A DNA stretch of 64,000 nt from Entrophospora sp. SA101 (GCA_958430865.1 CAUDNR010003090.1:16003-80002); one strand, 5' to 3'. Counted from the first letter of the stretch, positions 25,085 through 36,639 are shown. The notes: generated by a model from the sequence alone, not told the origin. A program made the numbers and translations.

Positions 25085-26607
25085 TTAGAAAAAAGAGTTA
25101 CAATCAAGATTATTTAACGAACTATTACTTGTATAAATTTTCAAGCTTTTAGATTTAGCAATCTCTCCATCTAATATTCTACTTTTATGATATGCATCTG
25201 GGTGTGATTTATGTGCTTGTTGCGAAGTACTACTACCACTACTAGTAGTATTATTACCATTATCATCATTATTATTTTTAATAATTTCATCACGTTTGTT
25301 TTTAGCAAAATCAAACAGCTCTCTACTAGTTGGTCTTTTTGATGGACTACATCCCAACACCTCTGCATCATTTGCGCATAATCATCAGGCATTCCAGGTA
25401 GTATTGGTGGTCGTAAACCTTCACATATATCAAAAATCAAACGATGATTGTGAGCTCTATCATCAAATGGTGGATGTCCTGCAAATATTTCCCACATTAA
25501 CATTCCAACACTATAGATATCAGTTTCTTTGGTGTTCTTTGTATTAATTTTGCCTCTAAGTAGCTCGGGTGCAACATATGATACAATTCCATAAACTTTA
25601 TTTGATGATTCATCATCAACTGGCCCACATAAACCTAAATCTGTAATATAACAACAACCTCCTTGCACAAGCATATTACCACTATGTAAATCACAATGGA
25701 TTAAATCTTTCCGATGTATCTGATCTAATGCACCACATAAATATTTAAAGATTGTAATTCTGTCTTTTAATGTTAAATTTAAATGATTGTTTTGCAAATA
25801 ATCCCTTAAATTTCCCTCTTGAGCATAAACTAAAACTATTGCATAATTTCCATTATCTGGAAATTTAGTTATACCATAGCAATCAACAATCAAACCCGAT
25901 TTAATTTTACAATAATTTATTGCCTGAAATAAATATAAAATCAATTAGTATTATATAATACAGTATTGTTTATTTGTCCAAATGACAACTACCAACCTCA
26001 TCAAAAAAGCCTTTTCCTGGATTACTTGAATCATTTAGACTTTTTAATACTACATAATGTGCTCCTAAATAACTAAATTCCTTTTTATTTTCGTCATAAT
26101 CAACAATAGTTCCTCTTGTCCATGTGGCAGTAAAAATCAAACTAAATCCACCTTCTGTCAACTTTGTCACTTTTTTAAATTGCTCAAAAGGTATCCATTC
26201 TAATATATGAGTTGGCAGAGATGATTTCATTTGACATTGTTGAATAAAGTTATCAATTATGTTATTTCCAGATGTCCAAGTGGTGAAAAGACTCTGTAAT
26301 TGTAAACTGATACAACCTTCACAGAACCTATCAGAGTATCTTGTCAATTTACATTTGTTACATTCTTTTGGTTTGCCTAATTTATATGTTACATCTTTTA
26401 ATTCAAACTCATAAATAAAACTTTCTTTAAATATTCTTTTTCACTTTCAGAAAGCTCCTTGTTTTTTTTGACTAATGAAAAATAATAATCTTTCCTATTT
26501 TCTCTATCACAATTAGTAGTAGCATCATTACGCATTCCAGTATTAATTTTATATATGAGTTTCATTCTTTCTGGTGGTATTAATGATAATAAGTAATTAT
26601 ATGACAT
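25085..26607 (-). pseudogene. TKL-type protein kinase, copy 1, two frameshifts
   Basis: One of three related copies (others 37590-39226 and 49348-50732). The N-terminal region begins MSYNYLLSLIPPERMKLIYK and carries a CxxC-CxxC motif, CNKCKLTRYSDRFCEGC. The kinase domain has a Gly-loop-like TEGGFSLIFTATW, a VVLK lysine, an intron at 25924-25996, a catalytic loop LIHCDLHSGNML (HCD in place of HRD), TDLGLCG (DLG in place of DFG), APELL and DIYSVGMLMWEIF. Two lesions are visible by comparison with the other copies: one base missing near 26420, ending the first frame after KKVLFMSLN, and one base missing near 25355 after RCWDV, moving the RPT motif and C-terminal tail (KSHPDAYHKSRILDGEIAKS) to another frame. 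Probably inactive. Confidence 0.8.
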
Positions 26608-26639
26608 TATAAAAAAATATATTTGACTTTCTGTTTTAA

Positions 26640-27400
26640 TGAAGTTTTTTTTTATCGAGTATAACAGTTACTTTTTCTTTGCGGAGAATTGAATAGTGTA
26701 AACAAACAATTCTCATTAAAATTGATAATCATTTATTACTGTCATAATAGTATGCACTAAGAATTTTAGCATTCTTTTTTTTTCTTTGTTTGCTATTAAG
26801 ACTTCAAAATTAAACTTACAAAAGTCGCTCTACATAAAATGAAAAAATCGAATTGTTTTTGACTTTGAAGTTAACTATGCGTAATATTAATACGCAATAA
26901 TAAAAGAATAGTAAAAGAAGAGACATTTTTATTTTGAAAAAGAATATGAATACACGGAAAAAACCCAAGTAATTTCATAATAACAATATATGAGTAAAAT
27001 TTCAAGTTATATAGTGCAGGACACCTAGTCCCACAACTTACTGCGCCACGACGACAGATTTGGGAAAAAATTCCTAATCAAAAATGCAATAAAAATGGAG
27101 CGATCACGTGCTTTCAGAAAGTTAAAAGGACCGTGACCACAGACGATCATTCCATAAATGGGAAAAATCAGCAATAATAATAATAATATAATGTTAACGG
27201 GAATATTTATTTAATGATTGGAGTTGTTTACATAATTAAAGAGTTGTTACAAAAGGAAATTATTCATGAGTTTAATAAATTTAATATTAAAGATTAAAAG
27301 CATAATCCCATTTGAGAATTAGAGATGGAAAACTTCAATAATGTTCTTTGCCTTTCTTGATGGATGCATATATTAAAATGAATATTTAATGAATAATAAA
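26640..27400. other. Intergenic with one solo inverted-repeat element end
   Basis: A solo end of the 22659-23575 repeat family lies at about 27008-27140 (TAGTGCAGGACACCTAGTCC and inner sequence). Otherwise AT-rich with no gene. Confidence 0.45.
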
Positions 27401-27409
27401 AAAGTTAAA

Positions 27410-27690
27410 AGTTGCAAGGGTTTTGCAGTAGTGCCAAAATGGTATATGTGATTTGATTTTTACAATATAATAAAGATATACACATATTTATATGATTTTA
27501 TTAATTGGATAATATATATATAAGCATGTAACAAGAATACACCAATTATAATACAAAGAGATGATATAATTATTCATTTTTTTAAAGCATCATTGAGCTT
27601 AACGAAAAATGCATGGTCCTGGGAATTCTGAAGAGGGCGAAGCTCTCTTCAGGCCCTCCGCAGGAGCGTTAGCTTCCTCACGTGAGGAAG

Positions 27691-27713
<23 letters not shown>
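27410..27713 (+). repeat. SINE-like repeat with 3' hairpin block and poly(A), copy B
   Basis: Second copy of the family at 23102-23390. Hairpin 1 is CTGAAGAGGGC-GAA-GCTCTCTTCAG, with a different stem sequence from copy A but the same pairing and the same single G-T. Hairpin 2 is CTCC-GCA-GGAG. Hairpin 3 is a perfect 18-base palindrome CTTCCTCACGTGAGGAAG. The block runs directly into about 30 A residues. The order of body, structured 3' end and A tail fits a SINE or another RNA-copied element. Confidence 0.6.
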
Positions 27714-27721
<8 letters not shown>

Positions 27722-27765
27722 AATTCATATAAAATTTATATTAAAGACCATGCTATCAACACTAA

Positions 27766-27882
27766 AGATTAGTGCTGTAAATTATGATGATGGCAGTGAT
27801 TATATTTACGGCATATAAAAAGTGGTTGCAATTACCTTTGCAACCATACTTTTCCTTTTTTGGATTATGGCACTAGTCTTGA
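27766..27882. mobile_element. hAT-like MITE, second copy
   Basis: About 117 bp, bounded by TAGTGCTGTAAAT and the inverted TAGTGCCATAATCC, and similar inside (GCATATAAAAA, GTGGTTGCAATTACCTTTGC, TCCTTTTTTGGATT) to the 120-bp insertion at 37764-37883 in kinase copy 2. I cannot see a clean 8-bp duplication here. Confidence 0.45.
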
Positions 27883-27889
27883 ATCAACA

Positions 27890-29670
27890 CATCAAACACT
27901 GGTATAATAATAATATATAAAATAATAATGAACAAAAATATTTTACATGAGATATTTTATTTAAGAATTAAGTTGAATTTTATATTTTTATTATTATTAT
28001 TTAAAAGATTTATATACATGTTAACAAATACATTTTCGATTTTTACAATTAAAGATTTACAAAAAGAAAATAGAATTAAAATTGATAATTTAATAAATGT
28101 AATAAATATTCTTTATTTAATAATAATGATAATAGTATGTAAGAATTTTATGAACAGATAATAAATATTTATTTAATTTACATCTTGTAATAAATTCTCT
28201 GATTTTTTAATCTTTTGTAATAAGAGGACAAATTCAACATTGATATTATTAAATATCTATTTGAATTGTGCCTCTTCAATTACAATGAAGTAAAAGAGCC
28301 ACTCTACTGCCTTCCGGTTCAACACTTCCTCCAACCAGTCTCCAATCTAATAAACATATATATATATACATAAAATACATAGAAGAAAAAATTAGTAACA
28401 AAGGAATGGTTTCATGCAAGATTGATGATAAATTACAATATTTATATAAAACGCGAATTTTATAACTACATTAACAGGATAAAAATAGAGTTACTAAAAT
28501 GGAAACCCTTACTAAACCAGTTTTAAAGCAAGTAATTAATTCCCTTTGTATAAATAATAAATAATTGATATCCAAATACATATAATCAAACGTGTATAAA
28601 TTTTTTTGTTAAAAATTCATATTTACATCTTTGAATTAATTTTATTAAAGAAGCAATCAGTTGTTTTAAAGTACTTGATGATATAGAATTGCCCCTATTG
28701 ACAACAAAGAAAGATTCATATATAGTTAGCCAAAAATAATTGCCGCAAATAAAGTTTTTTATGCTTGCTAAAAAGCCACAAATATCATAAGCAAAATATA
28801 CTTAAAAAATTTATCTTAACTTTAAATGTAGACAAAATAAAAAAAAGGAATTAATCCACGTTTTTTTAAATTGATGATCTTGTTAATCTTATGATATATA
28901 AAAGAAATCATCCTTGATTTTTTTTTATCAAAATATTGTTGAAAAAAACACCAACGTGAGTTGATTTTCATTCTTAAAAAAATTCAAAATTCAGTAATGG
29001 AGTTGGTAGAATTGTTACTGACTGCCCATACCTTCTCGAGCTTCCTGATATCATGGAAGATTATAAACTCAGGGGGGGGGTGGAGTGACCCAACTCATTG
29101 AAAATTGATTCACTTAGTCATTTTACCTAATGGCTAACCCTCCACTTTTTTTTTTTTTTAGATGCCAAGAAGAATTAGAACTCGCAGAAACAAGCATAAA
29201 AGGATATTAAAGTAAATATAATAATAATAATTATTATTATTTGTTTTATTTAATTTCAATGTACTAATTTTTCCTTATCAATTTAGACGATATATCCTTT
29301 TTTTTATCCAATTCATTAATTTAATAGTTGTTCTTTTTTTTTTATACCATATACTTTATTCTATCTTTTATCCAAAATCAATTAAACCAAATTCCGTTAA
29401 TTCCGTTAATTTGAAACCCCCACTAAAACCATTCACTTTTATAACAATACAAAAAAAATGTAAATTACGTAAAAATAATAAAATTAAAAATGAAGATTTA
29501 TATTAGATCTTTGGATAGATCAAGTAACAAATGATAATTGTATCTTGTCTGTATATATTGTTATGACAAAAGCTAAAGTCTTTGCCAACTATTTTTGCGC
29601 AAGAGAATGAATGTGTGACGGGAGAAAAAAAATTCGTGTTCAAATTTACAAATTAATTCCAATAAAATAT
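27890..29670. other. Intergenic, AT-rich, no gene supported
   Basis: A 9-base G run lies near 29072 and a tiny basic frame MPRRIRTRRNKHKRILK near 29161. Neither has enough context to be called. No repeats of note by eye. Confidence 0.4.
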
Positions 29671-30214
29671 GATATTAATCTTGTTAATCCATCAAGCCTG
29701 CCTATACAACTGATAAACATTCATTAGCATGTTGATTTGTAAGCTTCATAGATCTTGTTAATTCCATCAAACCCACCTATACAACTATTGAATAATTGAT
29801 AAATGTTCATCAGTAAGAAATATCTTTATCAATTATATTCAATAAGCGTGATGGAAGCATTAAAGATAAGATATGAATATTTGAATAATAACAATAGGTA
29901 ATTATCATTAATAAACCAGTTTTTCTATCTAATTTTAGCCATTAAACTAAAAAACTATTTTATATATATATATTAAAAAGAAAATTATTTATTGATAGAG
30001 AAATCTAAGGATTCCGAATATGGTAGGTGGCCCACTCATAATGACTAGGCGTTTGGATCCATCTATTCAATGAGGACTGATAAGCTCTAATGTAAAAGGA
30101 ATACACAGGTTAAAAAGAAATAAAAAAGGTATATATATAATATATAAATAAAGAAATCGAAAATTTTATTTTCAGAAAGTAAGAATTTTAAAGACAAATA
30201 AATAAAATAAACAG

Positions 30215-32374
30215 TTAATTAATGATGGATTCTATGTTATCAGGAATTCTTCTGTGGGAGCGGTACTTCTTTACAGCATATTCTGCAGCCTTACCAGTCA
30301 ATCCTTTCCTATATGCATCCATATACCTGAAGGATCTACGTGCATATTTTCTTATGGACGGAATAGGAATAGAATCTAAGGCCAAAGGTACTGTTTTAAT
30401 AAGACCTTTCATTGTATAATCACAATTTTCTCTGGTGTACCTTTTGGCTGCACCCCAATACATTTCAATAAAGTTTAATTCACAATGGAACTTGGGGTAG
30501 AAGATTACCATATGACCTTTTTTCTCAATTTCTTCTTGAATCACTCCTTTTTGTGCTTTGAAATCTGGTTGTAATTCTAGAATTTTCAAACCACAACAGT
30601 CTATTTTTTCATTTTGCTCCCTTGATGCTTTAGTTTTACACTCGGAGCATACTCTTCTCAATCCTTCTCTCCACAAATTCCTTTCTTTTAATATTGTTTC
30701 CATCCCTTTTTGTTTTCCACTAGGATGAACCATATGTTGAGTTACACCATTTACCATAGTCTCTCTCATGTATGGTTGTTTTCCACCATCATTCCAACCT
30801 ACTTTGGACGCAACTAAAGCATCATCAGCATAGGCAGCATGTGAAGTTGCATTATCAAAGGCAAATAATGCAATGCAATCCTTGTGTGTTGCTTCAAAAA
30901 TCGGAATTGCTTTATTTATTATTTGATCCTTTAATTTTTCTGTTGTCCACCATCCATCATTATTTAATCCTGGTTGAAGATATTCGAAGCTATGTTCATG
31001 TAAGTAAGGAAACTGGCTTTTTTGGCTTTCATTTAATTTCAAAGGTCCAATTGTTTCTGTTAAAAAACCACTAACATGATAAGCCCTTCCCTTTCCTTTT
31101 TTTTTTAATGGTTCTTCACCAAATATTTTCCAACCCATACTTTTACTTTCATTTGAATAGAAAGTTGATTCATCATGTGTCACCAAAATTTTCATCTTAA
31201 CACCATCTTCTAATACAGGATTAATTATATTTTCCAAATCGTCACCCTCAAACCTTGGAGCATAAGGCTCATATTCCTCTTCCATGAATTTTAAAAATTC
31301 CTTTCTATATGCCACAACATCATCTCTCTCATGACCATCAAAATATATCCCTTTTTTATAAGTATCATACTCCCATCCCAACTTTTTAAGCCACCTTCTT
31401 GCTGTTTTTTCAGATATTGTTTTGTTTTCATTTTCTACTCCTATGTTGGGCAATATTGTATTATTAACATGTTCACATAATTTTTTTGGTGTCATTTCAA
31501 CTTTATTAGATCGTGCATAACTCCTTATTTGAGCAGCAACATCTTCATGATTCCAAAGGCTTTTCGTTTTTGGGTGTTTCCCTCTTTTTGATTCAGGTAA
31601 TGTTCTATTTTGGATCCATTTTTTAGCCCAAGATCTAATACATCTCCCTTTATAAATTTTTGCCCACCCTAGAGATATTGCCACCAATTCACTCGCATCA
31701 ACCTTTTTTCTACCATCATCTAAATGTCTAAAATACATTTCAATTGCCATTAATCTAGATTTTACATTATTGGCTAGATTAGGGTTTTCAAGAGCTTGTT
31801 CAACAGACTTTATTGCATTTTTCCAGTCATCTTCAAGACTGACATCAAGATCATCATCACCTTCTGATACATCATTATCATCATCTGCTGACTCGTCATT
31901 ACTTTCAAGTTGATTTCCACTGGAAGCTTTAACATTAAAAAAATCAGTAATCCTGGCAGATCCAATTGCAGCATCTCTCAACACCTTGGCATGTCGTTGT
32001 TGTGTTCTTACTGAATAAAAAGAGGTTCTGCTTTTTGTTGAAGTTTCATGCACAATGGTAAAATTTTCAACTTTATTTATATTCACATCCTCCCAGAGAT
32101 TACTGTCAGAACTTGATTCAGAATCAGATTTAGATTCAACTTCGACTTCAATTTCAGATTCAACTTCAACCTCAATTTCAGATTCAATTTCAACTTCAAT
32201 TTCAGGTTCAACTTCGACTTCAATTTCAGGTTCAACTTCGACTTCAATTTCAGATTCATAACCCAGATCTTCATCCATTTCAATATCACCTACATATGTT
32301 GGATCACTGCTTCTTCTTCTTTTATCTTGGGCTAGTTTTTTGATTTGAATTTGTCTTTTGCTAGGTCTGCCCAT
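30215..32374 (-). CDS. DDE transposase, IS630/Tc1-mariner-like, 719 residues
   Basis: Intact single-exon frame. The N-terminus is basic (MGRPSKRQIQIKKLAQDKRR), followed by an acidic repeat region (units of E-I-E-V-E-V-E-P, about residues 38-85). A helix-turn-helix-like part (MTPKKLCEHVNNTILP, SEKTARRWLKKLGWEYDTYK) precedes the catalytic core. The DDE residues read ILVTHDESTFYS (about residue 400), LFAFDNATSHA (about 505) and CELNFIEMYWGAAKRY (about 636), the arrangement of the IS630/Tc1-mariner clan. A Cys cluster CSECKTKASREQNEKIDCC lies between the second and third. It sits between long inverted repeats, so the element may be autonomous. Assignment to a clan is from motifs, not a search. 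Confidence 0.8.
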   Translation of the reverse strand: MGRPSKRQIQIKKLAQDKRRRSSDPTYVGDIEMDEDLGYESEIEVEVEPEIEVEVEPEIEVEIESEIEVEVESEIEVEVESKSDSESSSDSNLWEDVNINKVENFTIVHETSTKSRTSFYSVRTQQRHAKVLRDAAIGSARITDFFNVKASSGNQLESNDESADDDNDVSEGDDDLDVSLEDDWKNAIKSVEQALENPNLANNVKSRLMAIEMYFRHLDDGRKKVDASELVAISLGWAKIYKGRCIRSWAKKWIQNRTLPESKRGKHPKTKSLWNHEDVAAQIRSYARSNKVEMTPKKLCEHVNNTILPNIGVENENKTISEKTARRWLKKLGWEYDTYKKGIYFDGHERDDVVAYRKEFLKFMEEEYEPYAPRFEGDDLENIINPVLEDGVKMKILVTHDESTFYSNESKSMGWKIFGEEPLKKKGKGRAYHVSGFLTETIGPLKLNESQKSQFPYLHEHSFEYLQPGLNNDGWWTTEKLKDQIINKAIPIFEATHKDCIALFAFDNATSHAAYADDALVASKVGWNDGGKQPYMRETMVNGVTQHMVHPSGKQKGMETILKERNLWREGLRRVCSECKTKASREQNEKIDCCGLKILELQPDFKAQKGVIQEEIEKKGHMVIFYPKFHCELNFIEMYWGAAKRYTRENCDYTMKGLIKTVPLALDSIPIPSIRKYARRSFRYMDAYRKGLTGKAAEYAVKKYRSHRRIPDNIESIIN

Positions 32375-32607
32375 TTTAAGGTAAGTTATTTAGATTTTAA
32401 TAATATTGTAATATAGTAATATAGTAGGAAAATGTTAAATCGGAAATTTAGATTTTTAATAATTAGGAAATTTTGGTTTTTTATATCAGGATAATAACTT
32501 GGTATTATTTTTTTAATTATTTGATTTGGGTTTTTTAATAGCATAACTTGGTAAAAACATCTCATTTATATATTCAAAAATTTTATATGATTTGATTACT
32601 TTGGATC

Positions 32608-32850
32608 ATGAAACATTGATAAAAATGGATGATAAAAATTGGCTTCACATTTGATTTGACATCTCTAAAAAATGAACAAATGATTATATATGATTTATTA
32701 TTTCTCTTTTCTCTTTAAACATGGAGCATTGATAAAAATGGATGATAAAAATTGGCTTTACATTTGATTTGACATCTCCAAAAAATGAACAAATGATTAT
32801 ATATGATTTATTATTTCTCTTTTCTCTTTAAACATGAAGCATTGATAAAA
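32608..32850. repeat. Tandem repeat, 113-bp unit, just over two copies
   Basis: The segment CATTGATAAAAATGGATG recurs at 32614 and 32727, with a diverged third start at 32840, so the period is 113 bp. The first two units are nearly identical. It lies within the transposon, upstream of the transposase start, where it could hold promoter or transposase-binding sequence (inference). Confidence 0.85.
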
Positions 32851-33339
32851 ATAGGGATAAAATCGGGTTTACATTTGATGTATTATTAAACTCATCTTTA
32901 AATAAATGAACAAACAAATGTTCACTGTTTTTGCATTGTATTATTTATAATTAATTATTCCTGAAATATGTATCAATTAATTAATTCTAATTAAGTTGCG
33001 CATAACTAGATTTTGGCTGCATTTATAAATAATTTATTAACCAAAAATGGAATTCTAATTTGATTATTGCATTAGATAAATTAAAAAAAAACAAGTATTT
33101 TAATTTTTTTGGCATTAAAACCTCAATTTAGTAACAAACATCTTGCTTCAGATGGGTTTCTTTGTATATATGTATGCATAGTATTAATTAAATTATGGTA
33201 GATTACCATAAGAGCAAAAAAACTAGTTTTTAAATTCTGAACAATTAATTGGTTCAAATCAATTCAAATTCCAATCTTCTTTATTACTGAATTTTTATAT
33301 AATTTTTAAAAGGATGTTAATAAATAAATAAACAAATAA

Positions 33340-33720
33340 ATATAGAATACCATTTTGGCACTATGTGTTTCAACCTTTTCATTTGAATGTAATGTGTAAA
33401 GTCAGGTGTCTCAACCCTCAAATTCGAATGCAATGTAAAAGCAAAACAAAAACTCTTTTTTTTTTTTGTGATTTATACATTTTTGTAGTAATTTATTAGA
33501 CTATTTGATCAATGCACCATTTGACAATGAAATAGTCTATTTCATTAACCACTACACATTATTTTTGGTCCATTTTATATATTTGTAGTAATTTATTAGA
33601 CTACTCAATCAATGGCCATGAAAATAGTCTATTTTATTAAAGAATAGCAAAACCAATATACTTTTTTTTTGATTTTTGATCCACAAGTGGGTAAGCAGAT
33701 CTATTTATATGTTTTTTGGT
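33340..33720. repeat. Dispersed repeat with AGACTATT motifs
   Basis: Contains TTTGTAGTAATTTATTAGACTA twice, near 33483 and 33583, and AATAGTCTATTT. The same blocks occur near 9510, 23020-23100 and 36340-36420. It lies inside the right part of the transposon region, so it is probably an older nested insertion. Confidence 0.5.
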
Positions 33721-34129
33721 AATACTCAATTAACTACCTATTATTATTCAAATACTTCATAGTAGTTAATATCTTGTCTTTAATGCTTATTGAATAATGA
33801 TAAACATTCATAGTAAATTTGCTTACTGATGAATGTTTATCAATTATTTAATAGTTGTATAGGTGGGTTCGATGGAATTAACAAGATCTATGAAGTTTGC
33901 AAATCAACATGCTGATGAATGTTTATCAGTTGTATAGGGTTGATGGAATTAACAAGATTTATGAGGCTTGCAAATCAACATGCTGATGAATGTTTGAATG
34001 TTAAGTTTTTTTCTATTCGTTATTATTGTCACGTGATAAATGATCGGCCACAAAATTTCAAAAATTTCAATTCCTCCAATTCGTTCATTTTTAATATAAA
34101 AAAATCGTGTGTAACACGACAGTTTTGGG

Positions 34130-34335
34130 GTTAACATAGTAAACTCGTGCAACTTTGAGGCTCAGTTTCTTTATGGTAACGTGATGTATCAACAAAATGA
34201 AATCGTAATTTTGTAGAGAAAGGTCTTAGCTTCAAAACTATGGTTTGTTTTTTTGGTGTTACATTTCCATTTTTGGAGTACTAAAAGATCTACAATACCA
34301 ATGAAAAGTTGCGGGACTAGGTGTCCTGCACTATA
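34130..34335. repeat. Solo end of the GACACCTAGTCCC inverted-repeat family
   Basis: Reverse complement of the left 200 bp of the element at 22659-23575, ending at GGGACTAGGTGTCCTGCACT. No coding capacity. Confidence 0.65.
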
Positions 34336-36330
34336 TAACATTTGTAAACTTCCCATGATAATCATTTTTCTTGCAATACACATACAATAATGATGTTTCT
34401 TTATTCATCCCCACGACACATTTTTACATAATTTGGAACTTTTTATAATCCTATTTTATCATTATCATTATTGCTGCTTTATCAAATGGTTTTACTTACG
34501 TCAACGGTTTTTACTTTGGTCAAATCGTCAAAATGGCTCTGGTGAGAAACTACCTTTGGTCAATAATTTAGTTACATCAATGACTAAAGTCATACATCAT
34601 TAACTGCTGCAAATAGTTGCAATTTTTATTTTTACACATAATTTCATTGTAAATGAACGACCGACTAATTGAATTCATCAATTACAATTCAAAAAATTTA
34701 GTTACAAATAATTCAAGAAAATTTTCGCATGAGTAATGTGACTAGTAATACTAATGACAATAATTATATTAATCTTAAATTTATTTGCAGCTGTCCTAGT
34801 TATTTGCGGCAGTCGTATCTGTTTGCGGAAACCATAATTATTTACGACGATGGTAGCTACCAGCCCAATTATTTACGGAAAGTGCCTTTACCTAAATCTA
34901 AGGTACTCCTATTTATATATAACTTAACAGTCAAACTTATTACTCATTGTCTCACATTTCCCCCACCATCTACAATTTTTATTTCTTCCACATAAAATAC
35001 CACATCTCCTCCGCCTTCTGATTATGTACATGCTGTATATCTGAGAAAACAGCTTCATGATATTTAAATGGCCCATTATTCTGACCCCAAACATTCATTT
35101 AAATTTTCTTTCCCCGTCATTTTTTTAAAAACACACCTATACCACCTATCAACACTTGAATATCTTGTTATATATTTTCTAAATATTTTGAACAAATACA
35201 GCTTCATGACTAAAACTGGTTTAGTTTGGTCTAATGTTCAATCCGAAATTGAACTTTAAAGGTTAAACTGAAGCTGAGTCATTCGGTTCGGTTCAGTTCA
35301 GTTTTTCGGCTTACATTTGACCCAAAAATCTCAGATATCTTAAATTCGTTAACTATGCAAAAATATACATAATAACTTTACAAAAAAATTATAATAACTT
35401 GTAGCTTAGTTTTGGCAAATGTGTGTGCTAAGTAGAGATGCTGGAAGGATTCTGTTTCTAAATACATACAGTCAAACCTAGTTATAATAATAATGGACAC
35501 TAGTCGCATTATAACGGATTTTAGACATTTAAAATCTGTCATAACAAATTTACTAGTACTAGTCATTTTATATTGATGTGATTTTATGTATAGATAAAAA
35601 TGTTTTTAAATAGGTTATGGCGAGGTACGATTGTAGACTATAATTTTTATACCATGGCAGTGAAGGCCCATTTCTCACCAAAATTAGAATGGAGACCATG
35701 ATTGAGTTTGATTCATTCCATACATAATACCATGTTTAGATACAGTTGGTCAGTAATAAGTTTCATAGATATAACACAAACATTTTATTCATCGCCTCTA
35801 CCAACATGCAAACTCTTTTCTAAACTACAACGCCTTTGAGTAATTAAGTCTGTGTCTCCAGAAAAAAAAAATCGATCAACCGGGACACTGGTTGCTATAG
35901 TGAGTTTATTAGATTAGAATTAATAAATTTAATTCTAAATAAGCCGAGTGCAAAAATTAGAATATCAGGGACTGTCAAGTAACGAAACTTTTGACTTTAG
36001 TCATTGGTGATAACGAAGTTGATCTTTAAATAATGCAATTTTCGCTTTTCAATCAATTAATCCTGTCAGAGAAAAATTTAAAGGCAATCAAAAATGTTGT
36101 AAGAAAAAATTGTCATTCAGTTCTCCGCAAAGAAAAACAAGTTTTTAAACGAAAATGTAACAGTGAGTTTCGTGAAATATTGATTAGCGATAATATATTG
36201 GCATCATAATATTATAAAATCACACGACTCAATCTCACACATATATATTCATTCGGAGCATCAAAATTAGCACTGGATGCAAAGTATCTTAGCATCCTAT
36301 CATGTATTTATGATCAATTATGTAATCTTT
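34336..36330. other. Intergenic, no gene supported
   Basis: AT-rich with scattered short open frames that lack motifs. Holds the degenerate MITE at 35469-35633. Near 36115 a short block (CTCCGCAAAGAAAAAC) matches, inverted, a block upstream of kinase copy 1 near 26690. Confidence 0.4.
35469..35633. mobile_element. Degenerate 165-bp MITE, TA-flanked
   Basis: The left end CAGTCAAACCTAGTTATAA and the complement of the right end CAATCGTACCTCGCCATAA agree at about 13 of 19 positions, and both sides are flanked by TA. Size and ends resemble the 167-bp element at 10375-10541, suggesting an older member of the same or a related family. Confidence 0.5.
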
Positions 36331-36560
36331 AATAATAGCAGACTATTTCATGGCCAGATGGTGTATTGATCGAATAGTCTAATAAATTACCACAAAAACA
36401 CATATAAATAGACCCGTTACTTCCTAAAAATGCAAAGCGGTGCATTGGTTTTGCCTTTTTACGTTGTATTCGAATTCGAGGGTCGGATACGTAGTTCTGA
36501 ATGGCGTTATATATGTAATTCGGCTTTACACGTTACATTCAAATCCGAAGTATCTATTAT
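36330..36560. repeat. Dispersed repeat fragment (same family as 33340-33720)
   Basis: Contains AATAGTCTAATAAATTACCA and CATATAAATAGACC, plus a TTCGAATTCGAGGGT stretch related to text near 33410 and 9390. Confidence 0.45.
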
Positions 36561-36639
36561 ATTCGTTCGGAGCATCAGCATTAGCCAGTAATATCTTTAT
36601 TCGTTGCGTTGAGCAAATTTAATAAAAGATCATTTGCAA

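Larger units (their letters stand above)
29676..33998. mobile_element. DNA transposon with long inverted repeats, about 4.3 kb
   Basis: Two inverted blocks of about 230-270 bp (29676-29905 and 33732-33998) flank the transposase gene. Shared text includes AATCTTGTTAATTCCATC, CCACCTATACAACTATT, AATAATTGATAAA, ATTCATCAG and TTGAATAATA with ATAGGTA at the inner edge. Each block carries internal direct repeats of a unit with CATCAGCATGTTGATTTGC and AATCTTGTTAATTCCATC: about two units in the right block and part of a third. The left end appears one unit shorter. Exact ends and target duplication could not be settled by eye. Confidence 0.72.

Noticed and set aside
27600..27713. Hairpin block as a hammerhead or other known ribozyme
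   Set aside because: The conserved hammerhead core (CUGANGA with GAAA) is absent and the three hairpins are simply consecutive.
27928..28161. Plus-strand frame of 77 residues with hydrophobic stretches
   Set aside because: Ile/Asn/Leu/Lys/Phe only, as expected from AT-rich noise.
28990..29215. G run plus a small Arg/Lys-rich frame as a possible short gene
   Set aside because: Too short, with no splice partners or upstream context that I could establish.
32055..32289. Open frames on both strands opposite the acidic repeat of the transposase
   Set aside because: They are shadows of a periodic GA/TC-rich coding repeat and show only two-letter amino acid patterns.
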